DNA from: Streptococcus intermedius SK54 = ATCC 27335
GTDB taxonomy: Bacteria; Bacillota; Bacilli; Lactobacillales; Streptococcaceae
Assembly: GCF_000413475.1 (NCBI RefSeq)
Contig: NZ_ATFK01000003.1
Coordinates: 124,001-188,000 of the forward strand
Direction of reading: 5' to 3'
DNA: 64,000 nt
In this document: positions 49,792-59,753 of the stretch, in pieces
How positions within the stretch are numbered: the stretch's first letter is position 1
Layout of the letters: each line of letters starts with the position of its first letter
The notes under the pieces: model-generated
Told to the model about the DNA's origin: nothing
Database searches by the model: none
What the model saw: only the letters and a program-made list of their open reading frames with translations
Translations under genes and position numbers: made by a program

Positions 49792-51653
49792 ATGACTTTA
49801 TTGTTGAAAAGTTAACTAAGACAGTAGGGGATAAGACAGTTTTTAAAAATATTTCTTTTATTATTCATGACTTGGATCGTATTGGATTGATTGGGGTTAA
49901 TGGTACTGGAAAAACGACTCTTTTAAACGTTCTGTCCGAGAAATCTGGTTTTGATGGAGATATTAACCCTTTTTCTGCTCATTCAGACTATAAAATCGGT
50001 TACTTAACACAAGATCCGCACTTTGATGACGATAGGTCAGTGCTTGATACAGTCTTGTCTAGTACTCTGCGAGAAATTCAGCTTATTCGTGAATATGAGC
50101 TACTACTATCTAACTATGATGAAAATAATCAGTCTCGTTTAGAGAAAGTAATGGCTGAAATGGATGCTCTCCAAGCTTGGGAAATCGAAAGTCAAGTCAA
50201 GACTGTTTTATCTAAGTTGGGGTTGGACGAGTTATCTGCTAAGGTTGGCGATTTGTCAGGAGGTTTGCGACGTCGCGTTCAATTGGCGCAAGTCTTGTTA
50301 GGAGATGATGACTTATTGCTCCTTGATGAACCAACCAACCATTTGGATATTGATAGTATTGAATGGTTGACGAATTTTTTGAAGAATTCCAAAAAGACAG
50401 TTCTTTTTATTACCCATGATCGTTATTTTTTAGATTCTGTTTCAACTCGAATTTTTGAGTTAGACAGTGGTAGTTTAGTTGAATATCAAGGAAATTATCA
50501 GGATTATGTCCGTTTGAAGGCAGAACAAGACGAGCGTGATGCTGCTCTTTTACATAAAAAGCAGCAACTGTATAAGCAAGAGTTGTCATGGATGCGCCGT
50601 CAGCCACAGGCCAGAGCAACCAAGCAGCAAGCACGAATCAATCGTTTCCATGACCTTAAGAAAGATTTAGCGGGTCAGGCAACTGACAGTAGTTTGGAAA
50701 TGAATTTCGAAACCAGTCGTATTGGTAAGAAAGTGATTGAATTTAAAGATGTTGACTTTGCTTATGGTGACAAGAAAATTCTTTCTCATTTTAACTTATT
50801 GATTCAAAATAAAGATCGGCTTGGGATTGTGGGTGATAACGGTGTTGGAAAATCGACCTTGCTCAATTTGATTGCTAGAAAATTAGTACCTCAGTCTGGT
50901 GAACTTGTCATTGGCGAGACAGTTCGTGTGGCTTATTTTTCACAGCAAATTGAAGGATTAGATGGATCTAAACGCGTTATCAATTTCTTGCAAGAAGTGG
51001 CTGAGGAGGTTAAAATAGGCAATGGAACAACATCAATTGCGGAACTATTGGAGCAATTCCTCTTTCCGCGCTCTACTCATGGTACTTTGATTGAAAAGCT
51101 TTCTGGTGGAGAGAAAAAGCGTCTTTATCTACTGAAACTTCTCTTGGAAAAACCGAATGTCTTGCTTCTTGATGAGCCAACCAATGATTTAGACATTGCA
51201 ACTCTGACGGTATTGGAGAATTTTCTGCAAGGTTTTGCTGGACCAGTCATTACAGTCAGCCACGATCGCTATTTCCTTGATAAAGTAGCAGATAAGATTT
51301 TAGCTTTTGAAGTGGGAACTATCAGAGAGTACTTCGGGAATTACACGGATTATTTAGATGAAAAAGCTTTTCTGGCTGAGAGTTCGGCCATTTCTAAAAA
51401 GACTGGAAAGGAAAAGACAGTGAAGGTGCGTGAGGAGAAGAAGCGCATGAGCTATTTTGAAAAGCAGGAGTGGGATACCATTGAGGGGGATATTGAGGTA
51501 CTGGAAAAGCGGATTTCTGAGATTGAATCCACTATGCAGGAGAATGGAGCCGACTTTGTCCGCCTATCTGAACTTCAGAAAGAATTGGATGAGCAGAACG
51601 AAAAATTACTGGAAAAATATGAACGCTATGAATACTTGAGTACATTAGTATAG
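49788..51653 (+). CDS. ABC-F family ATPase (Uup-like)
   Basis: ABC-F proteins act on the ribosome rather than in transport. The 621-residue product has no membrane helices and has two ABC domains: Walker [10 protein letters not shown] (about 36) and GDNGVGKST (about 349), signatures LSGGLRRR and LSGGEKKR, and LLLDEPTN twice. The linker between them is rich in Arg, Gln and Lys, and a C-terminal coiled coil (about 545-620) is typical of Uup. Motifs do not point to antibiotic resistance. The start overlaps cca. Confidence 0.9.
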   Translation: MNDFIVEKLTKTVGDKTVFKNISFIIHDLDRIGLIGVNGTGKTTLLNVLSEKSGFDGDINPFSAHSDYKIGYLTQDPHFDDDRSVLDTVLSSTLREIQLIREYELLLSNYDENNQSRLEKVMAEMDALQAWEIESQVKTVLSKLGLDELSAKVGDLSGGLRRRVQLAQVLLGDDDLLLLDEPTNHLDIDSIEWLTNFLKNSKKTVLFITHDRYFLDSVSTRIFELDSGSLVEYQGNYQDYVRLKAEQDERDAALLHKKQQLYKQELSWMRRQPQARATKQQARINRFHDLKKDLAGQATDSSLEMNFETSRIGKKVIEFKDVDFAYGDKKILSHFNLLIQNKDRLGIVGDNGVGKSTLLNLIARKLVPQSGELVIGETVRVAYFSQQIEGLDGSKRVINFLQEVAEEVKIGNGTTSIAELLEQFLFPRSTHGTLIEKLSGGEKKRLYLLKLLLEKPNVLLLDEPTNDLDIATLTVLENFLQGFAGPVITVSHDRYFLDKVADKILAFEVGTIREYFGNYTDYLDEKAFLAESSAISKKTGKEKTVKVREEKKRMSYFEKQEWDTIEGDIEVLEKRISEIESTMQENGADFVRLSELQKELDEQNEKLLEKYERYEYLSTLV

Positions 51654-51709
51654 AGTTAACAACTACATATATGTATTACGAGCATCTTTACATTTTTAAA
51701 CAAGGTCTA

Positions 51710-51738
51710 TTTACAAATCCTATAAAATTTGGTATAAT
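51710..51738 (+). promoter_or_regulatory. pheS leader promoter
   Basis: TTTACA (51710-51715) and extended -10 TGGTATAAT (hexamer 51733-51738) are 17 bases apart. Confidence 0.8.
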
Positions 51739-51744
51739 GCCAAT

Positions 51745-51943
51745 TAATTAAATAAGAATCCGCAAGACTAGTAGCTTAGGGGAAGTTTGACAGGGAGAAG
51801 AACCAGAGACTGAGAGTTCTTTAGATGAAAACTAGGTAAATTCACTTGCAAAGGGATTTAGAATTAAGGTCTGGAAAACCAGATGAAAACGGATGGTACC
51901 GCGTGTCAACGCTCCGCTTATGGAGTCTGACAAGCGGTTTTTT
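51745..51943 (+). promoter_or_regulatory. T-box riboswitch, phenylalanine specificity
   Basis: The leader binds uncharged tRNA-Phe and then prevents termination. Stem I closes with GCAAG (51762-51766) and CTTGC (51845-51849). AGTA (51770-51773) is the 5' side of the specifier loop, and the specifier codon is probably TTC (51841-51843). The T-box sequence GGATGGTACCGCG is at 51891-51903. The terminator ACCGCGTGTCA (51898-51908)/TGACAAGCGGT (51928-51938), with an inner CTCC/GGAG, is followed by T residues, so T-box and terminator share bases. Confidence 0.9.
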
Positions 51944-51958
51944 ATATTTGGAGGAATT

Positions 51959-53005
51959 ATGTCAACCATTGAAGAACAATTAAATAAGCTTAGAGAAGAA
52001 ACTCTGGCGTCGCTGAAAAAAATTTCAACTGAAAATGAAAAAGAAATGCAGAATCTGCGTGTTTCTGTCCTTGGAAAGAAAGGCTCTTTAACAGAAATTT
52101 TAAAAGGTATGAAAGATGTCTCTGCTGATATGCGTCCGATTATCGGGAAACATGTCAATGAAGCACGAGATGTGTTGACTGCTGCTTTTGAAGAATCTGC
52201 AAAATTATTGGAAGAACAAAAAGTTGCCAATCAGTTGGTTAGGGAGTCAATAGATGTAACGCTTCCGGGCCGGAAAATTCTTGCTGGGAATCGTCATGTT
52301 CTTAGCCAGACAAGTGAAGAAATTGAAGATATTTTTATTGGGATGGGTTATCAAGTTGTAGATGGTTTTGAAGTCGAAACAGACTATTACAACTTTGAGC
52401 GGATGAATTTACCCAAAGACCACCCAGCGCGTGATATGCAGGATACTTTCTATATTACAGAAGAAATTTTACTGCGGACTCACACTAGTCCGGTTCAAGC
52501 TCGAGCGATGGATGCACATGATTTTTCTAAAGGACCTTTGAAAATGATTTCGCCAGGGCGTGTGTTCCGACGAGATACGGATGATGCAACGCATTCTCAT
52601 CAATTTCATCAAATTGAAGGTTTAGTTGTCGGAAAAAATATTTCTATGGCAGACCTTCAAGGGACATTGGAGCTCATTGTGCAAAAGATGTTTGGGGAAG
52701 ACCGTAGCATTCGTTTGCGTCCGTCTTATTTTCCATTTACAGAGCCGTCTGTTGAAGTGGATGTTTCCTGCTTCAAATGCGGTGGTCAAGGGTGCAATGT
52801 TTGCAAAAAGACTGGTTGGATTGAAATTATGGGAGCCGGGATGGTGCACCCTCGTGTTCTTGAAATGAGTGGCATTGATCCGGATGTTTATTCTGGTTTT
52901 GCCTTTGGCCTTGGGCAAGAACGTGTGGCTATGTTGCGCTACGGAATCAATGACATTCGCGGATTTTATCAAGGAGATGTTCGGTTCTCAGAACAATTTA
53001 AATAA
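51959..53005 (+). CDS. pheS: Phenylalanyl-tRNA synthetase alpha subunit
   Basis: PheS carries the catalytic site of the alpha2-beta2 enzyme that charges tRNA-Phe. The 348-residue protein has an N-terminal coiled coil (about residues 1-90), class II motif 2 around [21 protein letters not shown], and motif 3 [22 protein letters not shown] lies 4 bases before ATG 51959; a longer open frame upstream runs through the T-box and is not used. A GNAT gene lies between it and pheT. Confidence 0.97.
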   Translation: MSTIEEQLNKLREETLASLKKISTENEKEMQNLRVSVLGKKGSLTEILKGMKDVSADMRPIIGKHVNEARDVLTAAFEESAKLLEEQKVANQLVRESIDVTLPGRKILAGNRHVLSQTSEEIEDIFIGMGYQVVDGFEVETDYYNFERMNLPKDHPARDMQDTFYITEEILLRTHTSPVQARAMDAHDFSKGPLKMISPGRVFRRDTDDATHSHQFHQIEGLVVGKNISMADLQGTLELIVQKMFGEDRSIRLRPSYFPFTEPSVEVDVSCFKCGGQGCNVCKKTGWIEIMGAGMVHPRVLEMSGIDPDVYSGFAFGLGQERVAMLRYGINDIRGFYQGDVRFSEQFK

Positions 53006-53009
53006 ATGT

Positions 53010-53537
53010 ATGTTAATAAAAGTAAAAGAAGAACAGGCTGAAGTTCTAAGAACACTAGAAGTGCAGACTTATTTAGAAACCTTTGGCCCTTATATCAAGA
53101 CAGAAGACATGCAAGATTATTTTGCGCATGAGCTCTCACTTGAGCGGATTCAGAAGGATTTGGCACTGGTAGAGTCAGAGACTTATTTTGCATTAGATGA
53201 AACAGAGAAGATTGTTGGTTTTATCAAATTTAACTGGGGGCAGGAACAGACTGAGCCAGTAGAGGCAGACTATTCAATGAGGAATGCTTTTGAGGTGCAT
53301 CGTATCTATGTTTTGAAACCGTATCAAGGACAAGGTTTTGGCAAGGAAATGTTTGAATTTGCCCTGCAGGAAGCCATGAAACGAAAATGTTCATGGGTGT
53401 GGCTAGGCGTTTGGGAAAAGAATTTTAAGGCCCAAAACTTTTACTTTAAATATGGTTTTGAGCGTTTTAGTGAGCATGAATATGTGACAGGTGAAACGGT
53501 TGACATTGATTGGCTCATACGGAAAAAATTAAAATAA
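53010..53537 (+). CDS. GNAT family N-acetyltransferase
   Basis: The 175-residue protein has the GNAT core: VHRIYVLKPYQGQGFGKEMFEFAL (acetyl-CoA-binding motif QGQGFG) and WVWLGVWEKNFKAQNFYFKYGF. The substrate is unknown. It starts 4 bases after the pheS stop with no clear ribosome site, so it probably depends on ribosomes finishing pheS. Its position between pheS and pheT is shared by several streptococci. Confidence 0.88.
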   Translation: MLIKVKEEQAEVLRTLEVQTYLETFGPYIKTEDMQDYFAHELSLERIQKDLALVESETYFALDETEKIVGFIKFNWGQEQTEPVEADYSMRNAFEVHRIYVLKPYQGQGFGKEMFEFALQEAMKRKCSWVWLGVWEKNFKAQNFYFKYGFERFSEHEYVTGETVDIDWLIRKKLK

Positions 53538-53673
53538 TCGAGAAAACGTTGAGTACTGCTTTCGTGTTCTCAATAGCTCTGCGAATTAAAAGAAAGGAAA
53601 TAAATATGAGGTGGAATGTTTGAGAAAAAGCAAAAAATTCTCAAAGATTTTGATGTACTCATATAGATGAATT

Positions 53674-56079
53674 ATGCTAGTAAGTTATAAATGGTTAAAA
53701 GAACTGGTTGATGTAGATGTGCTAAGTGAAGAATTAGCTGAAAAAATGTCAACAACAGGAATAGAAGTAGAAGGGGTTAGTTCACCTGCTGAGGGATTGT
53801 CAAATATTGTCGTTGGTGAAGTGGTCAGTTGTGAAGATGTGCCTGAGACACACTTGCATGTATGTCAAGTGAATGTGGGTGAAGAAGTGCTTCGCCAAAT
53901 TGTTTGCGGCGCTCCGAATGTACGAGCAGGGATCAAGGTTATAGTGGCGCTTCCCGGAGCTCGTATTGCGGATAATTACAAGATTAAAAAAGGAAAAATC
54001 CGCGGTTTAGAATCTCTTGGAATGATTTGTTCTCTTGAAGAATTAGGTATCTCTGACTCGATTGTTCCAAAAGAATTTTCTGAAGGGATTCAAATTTTGC
54101 CAGAAGAAGCTGTCCCAGGGGATTTGGTTTTCCCTTATCTTGACTTGGATGATGAAATTATTGAACTTTCTATCACACCGAACCGTGCGGATGCTCTTTC
54201 AATGCGTGGGGTAGCATATGAGGTGGCAGCGATTTATGACAAACCAGTTCATTTTCAAGATTTTCCTTTACTAGAGACAGGTAGGCAAGCAGCAGAACAA
54301 CTATCTGTTGCCATTGAAACAGAAAAGGCGCCTTTTTATGCAGTGCGTATTTTAGAGAATGTTACCATTACTCCAAGTCCGCAGTGGCTTCAAAATCTAC
54401 TTATGAATGAGGGAATTCGTCCAATCAATAATGTAGTAGATGTGACAAATTATATGTTGCTATATTTTGGTCAACCAATGCATGCCTTTGATTTAGATAC
54501 TTTCGAAGATAATCAAATTGTCGTACGTGAAGCGCGTGCAGGTGAAAAGTTAGTAACTCTTGATGATGAAGAGCGTGATTTAGAAACGAGTGATCTTGTT
54601 ATTACCGTAGCAGATAAGCCTGTAGCATTGGCTGGTATTATGGGTGGAAGTGAAACGGAAATCTCCCCTAAATCAAGGCGTGTAGTGCTTGAGGCAGCAG
54701 TTTTTGATGGAACTTCCATTCGTCAGACGAGTGGGCGTCTCAATCTTCGCTCAGAATCATCCTCTCGTTTTGAAAAAGGAATTAATCTAGCAACAGTAAC
54801 GGAAGCCCTCGATGCGGCAGCTAGCATGATTGCAGATCTTGCAAGAGCAAATGTACAAGCTGGCATCGTTTCAGCAGGTCAAGTAGACACATCGGATGTT
54901 GAAGTTGCTTCAACATTGGTAGACGTCAACCGTGTGCTTGGAACAGAATTGACTTATACTGATATTGAAGATGTTTTTCGCCGTCTTGGTTTTGGTCTTA
55001 CTGGTAATGCAGAGAAATTCACAGTGAGTGTGCCACCTCGTCGTTGGGATATTCATATTGAAGCTGACCTTTATGAAGAAATTGCACGTATTTATGGTTA
55101 TGATAGATTGCCGGCAACATTGCCTAAAGATGATGGAACTGCTGGCGAATTAACAGAAACCCAAAAACTTCGTCGCAAAGTTCGTACTATTGCAGAAGGT
55201 GCTGGTCTGACGGAAGTCATCAGCTACGCCCTAACCACTCCTGAAAAAGCTATGCAATTTAGTATGAAGCCAAGTAACTTAACAGAATTGATGTGGCCAA
55301 TGACAGTAGAACGCAGTGTTCTTCGGCAAAATATGGTAGCTGGTATTTTGGATACTGTTGCTTATAATATTGCACGGAAAAATAAAGATTTAGCACTGTA
55401 CGAAATCGGAAAAATCTTCGAGCAAGCTGGAAATCCAAAAGCAGAATTGCCAACTGAAATCAATAGCTTTGCCTTTGCTTTGACAGGTTTGGTAGTTGAA
55501 AAAGATTTTCAAACTTCTGCTGTACCAGTTGATTTCTTTTATGCAAAAGGAGTTCTGGAAGTACTGTTTGACCGCCTAGGACTGAAAGTAGAATACACAG
55601 TGACGCAAGCATTAGCCAGCATGCATCCGGGACGTACAGCAGCCATTTTGCTGGACGGACAAGTCATTGGCTTTGTTGGTCAAGTTCATCCAGTAACTGC
55701 TAAGGATTATAATATCCCAGAAACGTATGTAGCAGAAATCAACCTAACAGCTATTGAAAAAGCGATTCAACCAGCAAAACCATTTGTAGAAGTTACTAAA
55801 TTCCCAGCTGTAACACGTGATATTGCTTTGCTCCTTAAAGCAGAAATCAGCCACAAAGAGGTGGTTGCAGCTATTGAAGCTGCTCGTGTGAAGCGTTTGA
55901 CAGATATTAAATTATTTGATGTTTTCTCAGGCGAAAAACTTGGGCTTGGTATGAAGTCCATGGCCTACACTTTGACTTTCCAAAATCCAGAGGATACTTT
56001 GGAAGATGAAGAAGTGGCTCGCTACATGGAAAAAATCCAAAAATCCCTTGAAGAAACGATTGGTGCAGAAATGCGGTAA
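53674..56079 (+). CDS. pheT: Phenylalanyl-tRNA synthetase beta subunit
   Basis: PheT binds tRNA and edits misacylated Tyr-tRNA-Phe. The 801-residue protein has an N-terminal tRNA-binding (EMAP-like) domain (about 40-150), the B3/B4 editing region (about 200-390), B5, a catalytic-like fold and a C-terminal anticodon-binding domain (about 708-800). ATG 53674 has no good ribosome site. The preceding 136-base gap contains a strong one (AGAAAGGA) placed before a five-codon frame ATGAGGTGGAATGTT-TGA at about 53606. Confidence 0.95.
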   Translation: MLVSYKWLKELVDVDVLSEELAEKMSTTGIEVEGVSSPAEGLSNIVVGEVVSCEDVPETHLHVCQVNVGEEVLRQIVCGAPNVRAGIKVIVALPGARIADNYKIKKGKIRGLESLGMICSLEELGISDSIVPKEFSEGIQILPEEAVPGDLVFPYLDLDDEIIELSITPNRADALSMRGVAYEVAAIYDKPVHFQDFPLLETGRQAAEQLSVAIETEKAPFYAVRILENVTITPSPQWLQNLLMNEGIRPINNVVDVTNYMLLYFGQPMHAFDLDTFEDNQIVVREARAGEKLVTLDDEERDLETSDLVITVADKPVALAGIMGGSETEISPKSRRVVLEAAVFDGTSIRQTSGRLNLRSESSSRFEKGINLATVTEALDAAASMIADLARANVQAGIVSAGQVDTSDVEVASTLVDVNRVLGTELTYTDIEDVFRRLGFGLTGNAEKFTVSVPPRRWDIHIEADLYEEIARIYGYDRLPATLPKDDGTAGELTETQKLRRKVRTIAEGAGLTEVISYALTTPEKAMQFSMKPSNLTELMWPMTVERSVLRQNMVAGILDTVAYNIARKNKDLALYEIGKIFEQAGNPKAELPTEINSFAFALTGLVVEKDFQTSAVPVDFFYAKGVLEVLFDRLGLKVEYTVTQALASMHPGRTAAILLDGQVIGFVGQVHPVTAKDYNIPETYVAEINLTAIEKAIQPAKPFVEVTKFPAVTRDIALLLKAEISHKEVVAAIEAARVKRLTDIKLFDVFSGEKLGLGMKSMAYTLTFQNPEDTLEDEEVARYMEKIQKSLEETIGAEMR

Positions 56080-56090
56080 TACTAGAACTA

Positions 56091-56140
56091 GGAGTGAGAC
56101 AGAACTAAAAATTTTAGTTCTTAGTCTCACCCCTATTTTT
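56091..56140 (+). terminator. pheST terminator
   Basis: GTGAGAC (56094-56100) pairs with GTCTCAC (56124-56130), and inside it AGAACTAAAA pairs with TTTTAGTTCT. A T run follows. The structure is symmetrical enough to work in both directions. Confidence 0.85.
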
Positions 56141-56154
56141 ATCTTGTAAATCTT

Positions 56155-56391
56155 TCTTCTTTTTTGACCACGAGCATTTTCAGTGATACGAAGGTCTTCA
56201 ATGAAAAGTGTTTTGATCAGCATCAACACAAGATTTGTGGCTCTTTCATGATACAAAAAGTGTCCTAAGATTTTACCTTTTATTTTCATAAACAAAGATA
56301 AGTGGATGGTCCTGAGACATCCATATTTTGAATTATTCATCATTGAATTTATGACCAGACTGTTTGGTCGGACTTTATGGTGAACAAGCAA
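56155..56391 (-). pseudogene. Probable GNAT acetyltransferase remnant
   Basis: On the minus strand the frame reads KGKILGHFLYHERATN… LFIEDLRITENARGQKR. This fits the central part of a GNAT domain, a beta strand followed by the RGQ turn of the acetyl-CoA loop. It then runs into a basic tail with no helix after the loop, and the start region is out of frame. 56392-56591 has no supported gene. The call rests on a short motif only. Confidence 0.4.
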
Positions 56392-56591
56392 GACTTACTC
56401 TAAAAGATGATTTAGTATTGAAATATCGCTTTGGACTGATTTTCTGCTGGAGCGTATTGAGCCTCCTGTTATAATTATTGAGGATTTTTATATGAAACAG
56501 TAGATGATGGTTAGTCATTTGTGTTAAGAAAACAAGATACAAAAAGAATCCGCAATATGCGAATTCTCATAATGGGAGCAGAATAGTCTCA

Positions 56592-57128
56592 TCAATTTTT
56601 AAAATAAGGATGATTTTTTAAATTTTTAAAAATAGGAATAGTAACAAGACAAATTACGATAAGTTTTATGAGATCTGGTAGGATAAAAGGAATAATTCCA
56701 ACAGTGATAGCTTTATCCAAACTAAATCTTGCTAATAACATTAAACCAAGTACTCCGCCGATAAAAACCAAAGCATCTCCAAGTATATTTGCTAAGAATA
56801 TCGTCAAAAAGCTGCTATTTTTTGATGTTAGACTGGCAGTTACCAGAGCATAAAACAAATAAAACCAGAGATAACCTGCATTTGGGCCGACAAGTGCTTG
56901 TAATCCGCCGCTTCCGCCTGCAAAAACAGGGAGTCCAATAGCACCTAAAAGAAGATAAAGTGTAACTGCTAATAGAGCTTCTTTTCGATGAAAAATGGTG
57001 GCTACTAAGCCAACTGCCATATTTTGCAGAGCAAAAGGAACTGGACCGATAGGAATTGTAATTTGAGCAAGGACGGCTATTAAAGCTGCACCAACAGCTG
57101 GTAAAATAACAGTAAATGATTTTTTCAT
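56592..57128 (-). CDS. bioY: Biotin transporter substrate-binding component BioY
   Basis: BioY is the membrane S-component of an ECF-type biotin importer. The 178-residue protein has six membrane helices and family motifs IPIGPVPFALQNMAVGL, LYLLLGAIGLPVFAGGSGG and GPNAGYLWF. No biotin synthesis genes are nearby, so the cell probably depends on imported biotin. The promoter carries a candidate BirA operator (separate entry). Confidence 0.93.
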   Translation of the reverse strand: MKKSFTVILPAVGAALIAVLAQITIPIGPVPFALQNMAVGLVATIFHRKEALLAVTLYLLLGAIGLPVFAGGSGGLQALVGPNAGYLWFYLFYALVTASLTSKNSSFLTIFLANILGDALVFIGGVLGLMLLARFSLDKAITVGIIPFILPDLIKLIVICLVTIPIFKNLKNHPYFKN

Positions 57129-57129
57129 T

Positions 57130-57189
57130 ATTGTAACCCTTTGTTTTATAATATGGTAACTATTATAAAGTAAATATAAAAAATGTCAA
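57130..57189 (-). promoter_or_regulatory. bioY promoter with candidate BirA operator
   Basis: On the minus strand, a perfect -35 TTGACA (57184-57189) and -10 TATAAT (57162-57167) are 16 bases apart. ATTGTAACC (57130-57138) and GGTAACTAT (57155-57163) form an inverted repeat (7 of 9 positions) with a 16-base spacer over the start region, the geometry of BirA operators. Confidence 0.55.
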
Positions 57190-57199
57190 GTAATAAATA

Positions 57200-57232
57200 A
57201 AAAGGTGAAAGCATAAACTGAATTCACCTTTT
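57200..57232 (-). terminator. Terminator of the small membrane peptide gene
   Basis: AAAAGGTGAA pairs with TTCACCTTTT around a 13-base loop. The minus strand continues into a T-rich tract. Confidence 0.75.
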
Positions 57233-57242
57233 GTCGAAGGAG

Positions 57243-57371
57243 TTATTTTTTGCGGTATATTACTTTTCCTCTATTTTTGCTGCGAAAGTATAGTATCAAA
57301 AATGCAATTAGTCCAAAGATATTTAAAAAGATAAGTAAGGTAGTTACAAGAACTATTTTTACTTTTTGCAT
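57243..57371 (-). CDS. 42-residue single-span membrane peptide, unknown
   Basis: The product MQKVKIVLVTTLLIFLNIFG… has one hydrophobic helix (about residues 5-28) and a strongly basic tail ending VIYRKK. A near-perfect ribosome site TAGGAGG lies 7 bases before its ATG (57369-57371), and a terminator follows 11 bases after its stop. This supports a real small gene. The frame stays open further upstream, but with no better start. I do not recognise it; size and layout resemble small bacteriocin-like, toxin or regulatory membrane peptides, without proof. Confidence 0.6.
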   Translation of the reverse strand: MQKVKIVLVTTLLIFLNIFGLIAFLILYFRSKNRGKVIYRKK

Positions 57372-57567
57372 AGGAAAACCTCCTAAAATAGGTTTGATAT
57401 GATCAGAACAAAGATTTACATCTTTATCGCCTAAAAAATCAAAGGAAAAGGGAGCCTTACAAAATGTGGAGTTAGCGGATAAACTAAAGTCTATCTGCAA
57501 TTCTGGCTATTGAAATAAGATTGGAAAAATTCTAAGAGCAAGACATTTATGGGAATTATTTCCACTC

Positions 57568-58917
57568 TCAGCGCATGGTAACAAATTCTTCTGATCCAGT
57601 AGGATGGATGGCAACGGTCGCATCAAAATCTGCTTTGGTCGCTCCCATTTTAATAGCAACTGCAAACCCTTGAATCATTTCATCAACACCGTAGCCAATT
57701 CCGTGAAGCCCAATGACTTTCTCTTCTGTTCCTGTTGTAATCAGTTTGAACTTAGCTTGTTGTCTGTGTTGGGTGACAGCTGAATACATGGAAGTAAAAC
57801 CAGAGGTATAAATATGGAGATTTTCTGCTCCATATTGTTGGATTGCCTGTTCTTCAGTCAAGCCAACGGTTCCAATCGCTGGATGAGAGAAGACAACAGT
57901 TGGAATGATAGAGTAATCCATTTTAGCTTCAGTTTTTCCATTAAATAAGCGCTCTGCTAAGGTACGCCCCGCCTTGATAGCAACAGGGGTTAATTCTTTT
58001 TCTCCTGTAACATCTCCTAGAGCATAAATACCTTGTGTTGCTGTATTTTGAAATTCATCAACTGAGATAAAACCACGAGGATTTAAAGTGAGGCCGGTCG
58101 CTTCTAAATTTAATCCTTTGGTGTTGGCAGTCCGCCCTGTTGCCCAGATGATATGCTGAGCGATATGACTCGTTCCGTCCTCAAAAGTAATGCGAATCAA
58201 ACCATTTTCATATCTTTCAAGTTTTTCTGGTATTTTGTGGATATGTAGAGTAGGACCTGATTTTTTCATTTCTTCTACAAGCCCCTCAACGATATATGAA
58301 TCAAAATTGCGGAGAGGACGATCCCGACGAACAAAAAGATCTGTTTTTACGCCTAAAGCATGCAGAAGTCCAGCTAGTTCAACTGCGATATAGCCTGCAC
58401 CAAGAATGGCAACGGATTGCGGGAGTTCTTCCCATGCAAAGACATCGTCAGAAGTTTCACCTAATTCTGCTCCAGGGATTGCTGGAATATGAGGGTGGGC
58501 ACCAGTTGCGATAACAATATGTTTAGCTTGAATGATCTCGCCATTTACTTCAACTGTATTGCGGTCTATGAATTTGGCACGACCTTTAATCACCTCAACT
58601 CCATTCCGAGTGAAACTATTATGGTAAGAATGGCGTGCACGGTCAATATATGCTTCGCGATTCTTTCGAAGTGTCCTAAAATCAAATTGCTGATTATCTG
58701 AAGTAAATCCATAATCTGGTCCATAGTCTTGAATAGCTTCGGCAATTTGTGCACCATACCACATGATTTTTTTTGGAACGCAACCGACGTTGACACAGGT
58801 GCCTCCTAATTTCTTTTCTTCAATAACGGCAGCTTTTGCCCCATGTTCTCCAGCACGGTTCATGGTTGCTATTCCTCCGCTACCGCCACCAATGGCAATG
58901 ATATCAAATGTTCTCAT
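57568..58917 (-). CDS. gor: Glutathione-disulfide reductase
   Basis: The enzyme reduces oxidised glutathione with NADPH. The 449-residue flavoprotein has the FAD motif IGGGSGG (residues 9-15), the redox pair in [13 protein letters not shown] (Cys41, Cys46), an NADPH motif [13 protein letters not shown] followed by [10 protein letters not shown], and a C-terminal [10 protein letters not shown] with the catalytic histidine. The arginines after the NADPH motif favour NADPH. ATG is at 58917. Confidence 0.95.
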   Translation of the reverse strand: MRTFDIIAIGGGSGGIATMNRAGEHGAKAAVIEEKKLGGTCVNVGCVPKKIMWYGAQIAEAIQDYGPDYGFTSDNQQFDFRTLRKNREAYIDRARHSYHNSFTRNGVEVIKGRAKFIDRNTVEVNGEIIQAKHIVIATGAHPHIPAIPGAELGETSDDVFAWEELPQSVAILGAGYIAVELAGLLHALGVKTDLFVRRDRPLRNFDSYIVEGLVEEMKKSGPTLHIHKIPEKLERYENGLIRITFEDGTSHIAQHIIWATGRTANTKGLNLEATGLTLNPRGFISVDEFQNTATQGIYALGDVTGEKELTPVAIKAGRTLAERLFNGKTEAKMDYSIIPTVVFSHPAIGTVGLTEEQAIQQYGAENLHIYTSGFTSMYSAVTQHRQQAKFKLITTGTEEKVIGLHGIGYGVDEMIQGFAVAIKMGATKADFDATVAIHPTGSEEFVTMR

Positions 58918-58949
58918 ACGAGTCTCCTTTTTATCTGTAGTATGAAATT

Positions 58950-58978
58950 ATTGTAACGTTTTTAGAAAATGATTGCAA
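58950..58978 (-). promoter_or_regulatory. gor promoter
   Basis: On the minus strand, TTGCAA (58973-58978) and TACAAT (58950-58955) are 17 bases apart, 33 bases before the gor start. Confidence 0.65.
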
Positions 58979-59220
58979 AAATCTGCTACAAAACGTGATA
59001 GAAAACTTGCTTATTCCATTGTATCACATGGTTAATACAGACGAAGTAATGAAAAAGGGAGACAAATGTTAAAAGAGTCAGATATTTCTTGGAACGACTA
59101 TCTTGTTTTAAAATTATATGTTATAACAAAAAGAAGAAATCGTTTTCATTAGGAGGAAAAAGAGCTGAAAAGATTGAAGAAGTAGTTGTTTAGCCTGATT
59201 GGTGTGACTTCAATCTGCTT

Positions 59221-59364
59221 TTTGAAATGCCTGCTGGGATAACGCCTCTTGTTGCTGGCATTGGGGTTATGAATAGTATGGTAGAGCGGGTTTGTGAAAT
59301 TGGTTTTCGAAAAGCATTTGGAGCAACTCGTGGAAATATTTGGATGCAATTTGTCATAGAATAG
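59221..59364 (+). pseudogene. MacB/FtsX-type ABC permease fragment
   Basis: A 47-codon frame reads [37 protein letters not shown] then stop. This is the characteristic end of the MacB-type permease domain (GIGVMN… REIG.RKA.GAT…I..QF..E). There is no start codon with a ribosome site and no membrane helix after it, so it is a remnant. The rest of 58979-59436 shows nothing further I can support. Confidence 0.8.
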
Positions 59365-59436
59365 ATAGTATTGACAGCAATTGAATTCTTGTTTTATAGA
59401 TAAAAAGCTGTCTTTTATAGTATGGAAAAGGAAGGA

Positions 59437-59487
59437 AAAAACTCCAACAGCTACTCATCTTTTAGTGAGTTACTCGTTGGAGTTTTT
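59437..59487. terminator. Terminator facing the DUF3042 gene
   Basis: AAAAACTCCAAC (59437-59448) pairs with GTTGGAGTTTTT (59476-59487), with further inner pairing ACTCA/TGAGT. The T run exists on both strands; the minus-strand gene ends 18 bases away. Confidence 0.8.
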
Positions 59488-59505
59488 ATAATATTATAAG
59501 CTAGT

Positions 59506-59676
59506 TTAGTGTGACACACGTTTACGAGCCGCTTTTTTACGATTTTCTTCAATAAAAGCTGCTTTCTTTTCTTCAGGTTCGATTACTTTTTTCTTAAATG
59601 TATAAACTGCACCTGCAACAGCAGCAACAGTACCAGCAACCCCAGTAACAACCCCTTTAACAAATCCTTTAGCCAT
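59506..59676 (-). CDS. DUF3042 family small protein
   Basis: The 56-residue product has an Ala/Gly/Val-rich N-terminal helix (MAKGFVKGVVTGVAGTVAAVAGAVY) and a charged, lysine-rich C-terminus (EPEEKKAAFIEENRKKAARKR). The family is common in streptococci and lactobacilli and has no known function. A strong ribosome site (AAAGGAG) precedes the ATG at 59674-59676. It is divergent from miaA and shares an AT-rich promoter region (59677-59753). Confidence 0.85.
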   Translation of the reverse strand: MAKGFVKGVVTGVAGTVAAVAGAVYTFKKKVIEPEEKKAAFIEENRKKAARKRVSH

Positions 59677-59753
59677 TAGATTTCTCCTTTTTTGAACTTT
59701 ATTTATGTTATAATATATAGTAACGAAAAATTAAATTTTTTTCAAGGGAAAAG

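Noticed and set aside
55927-56391. A 154-codon minus-strand frame as an intact gene
   Set aside because: It overlaps the end of pheT and runs through the pheT terminator. Only its first part resembles a protein family, so it is listed as a remnant.
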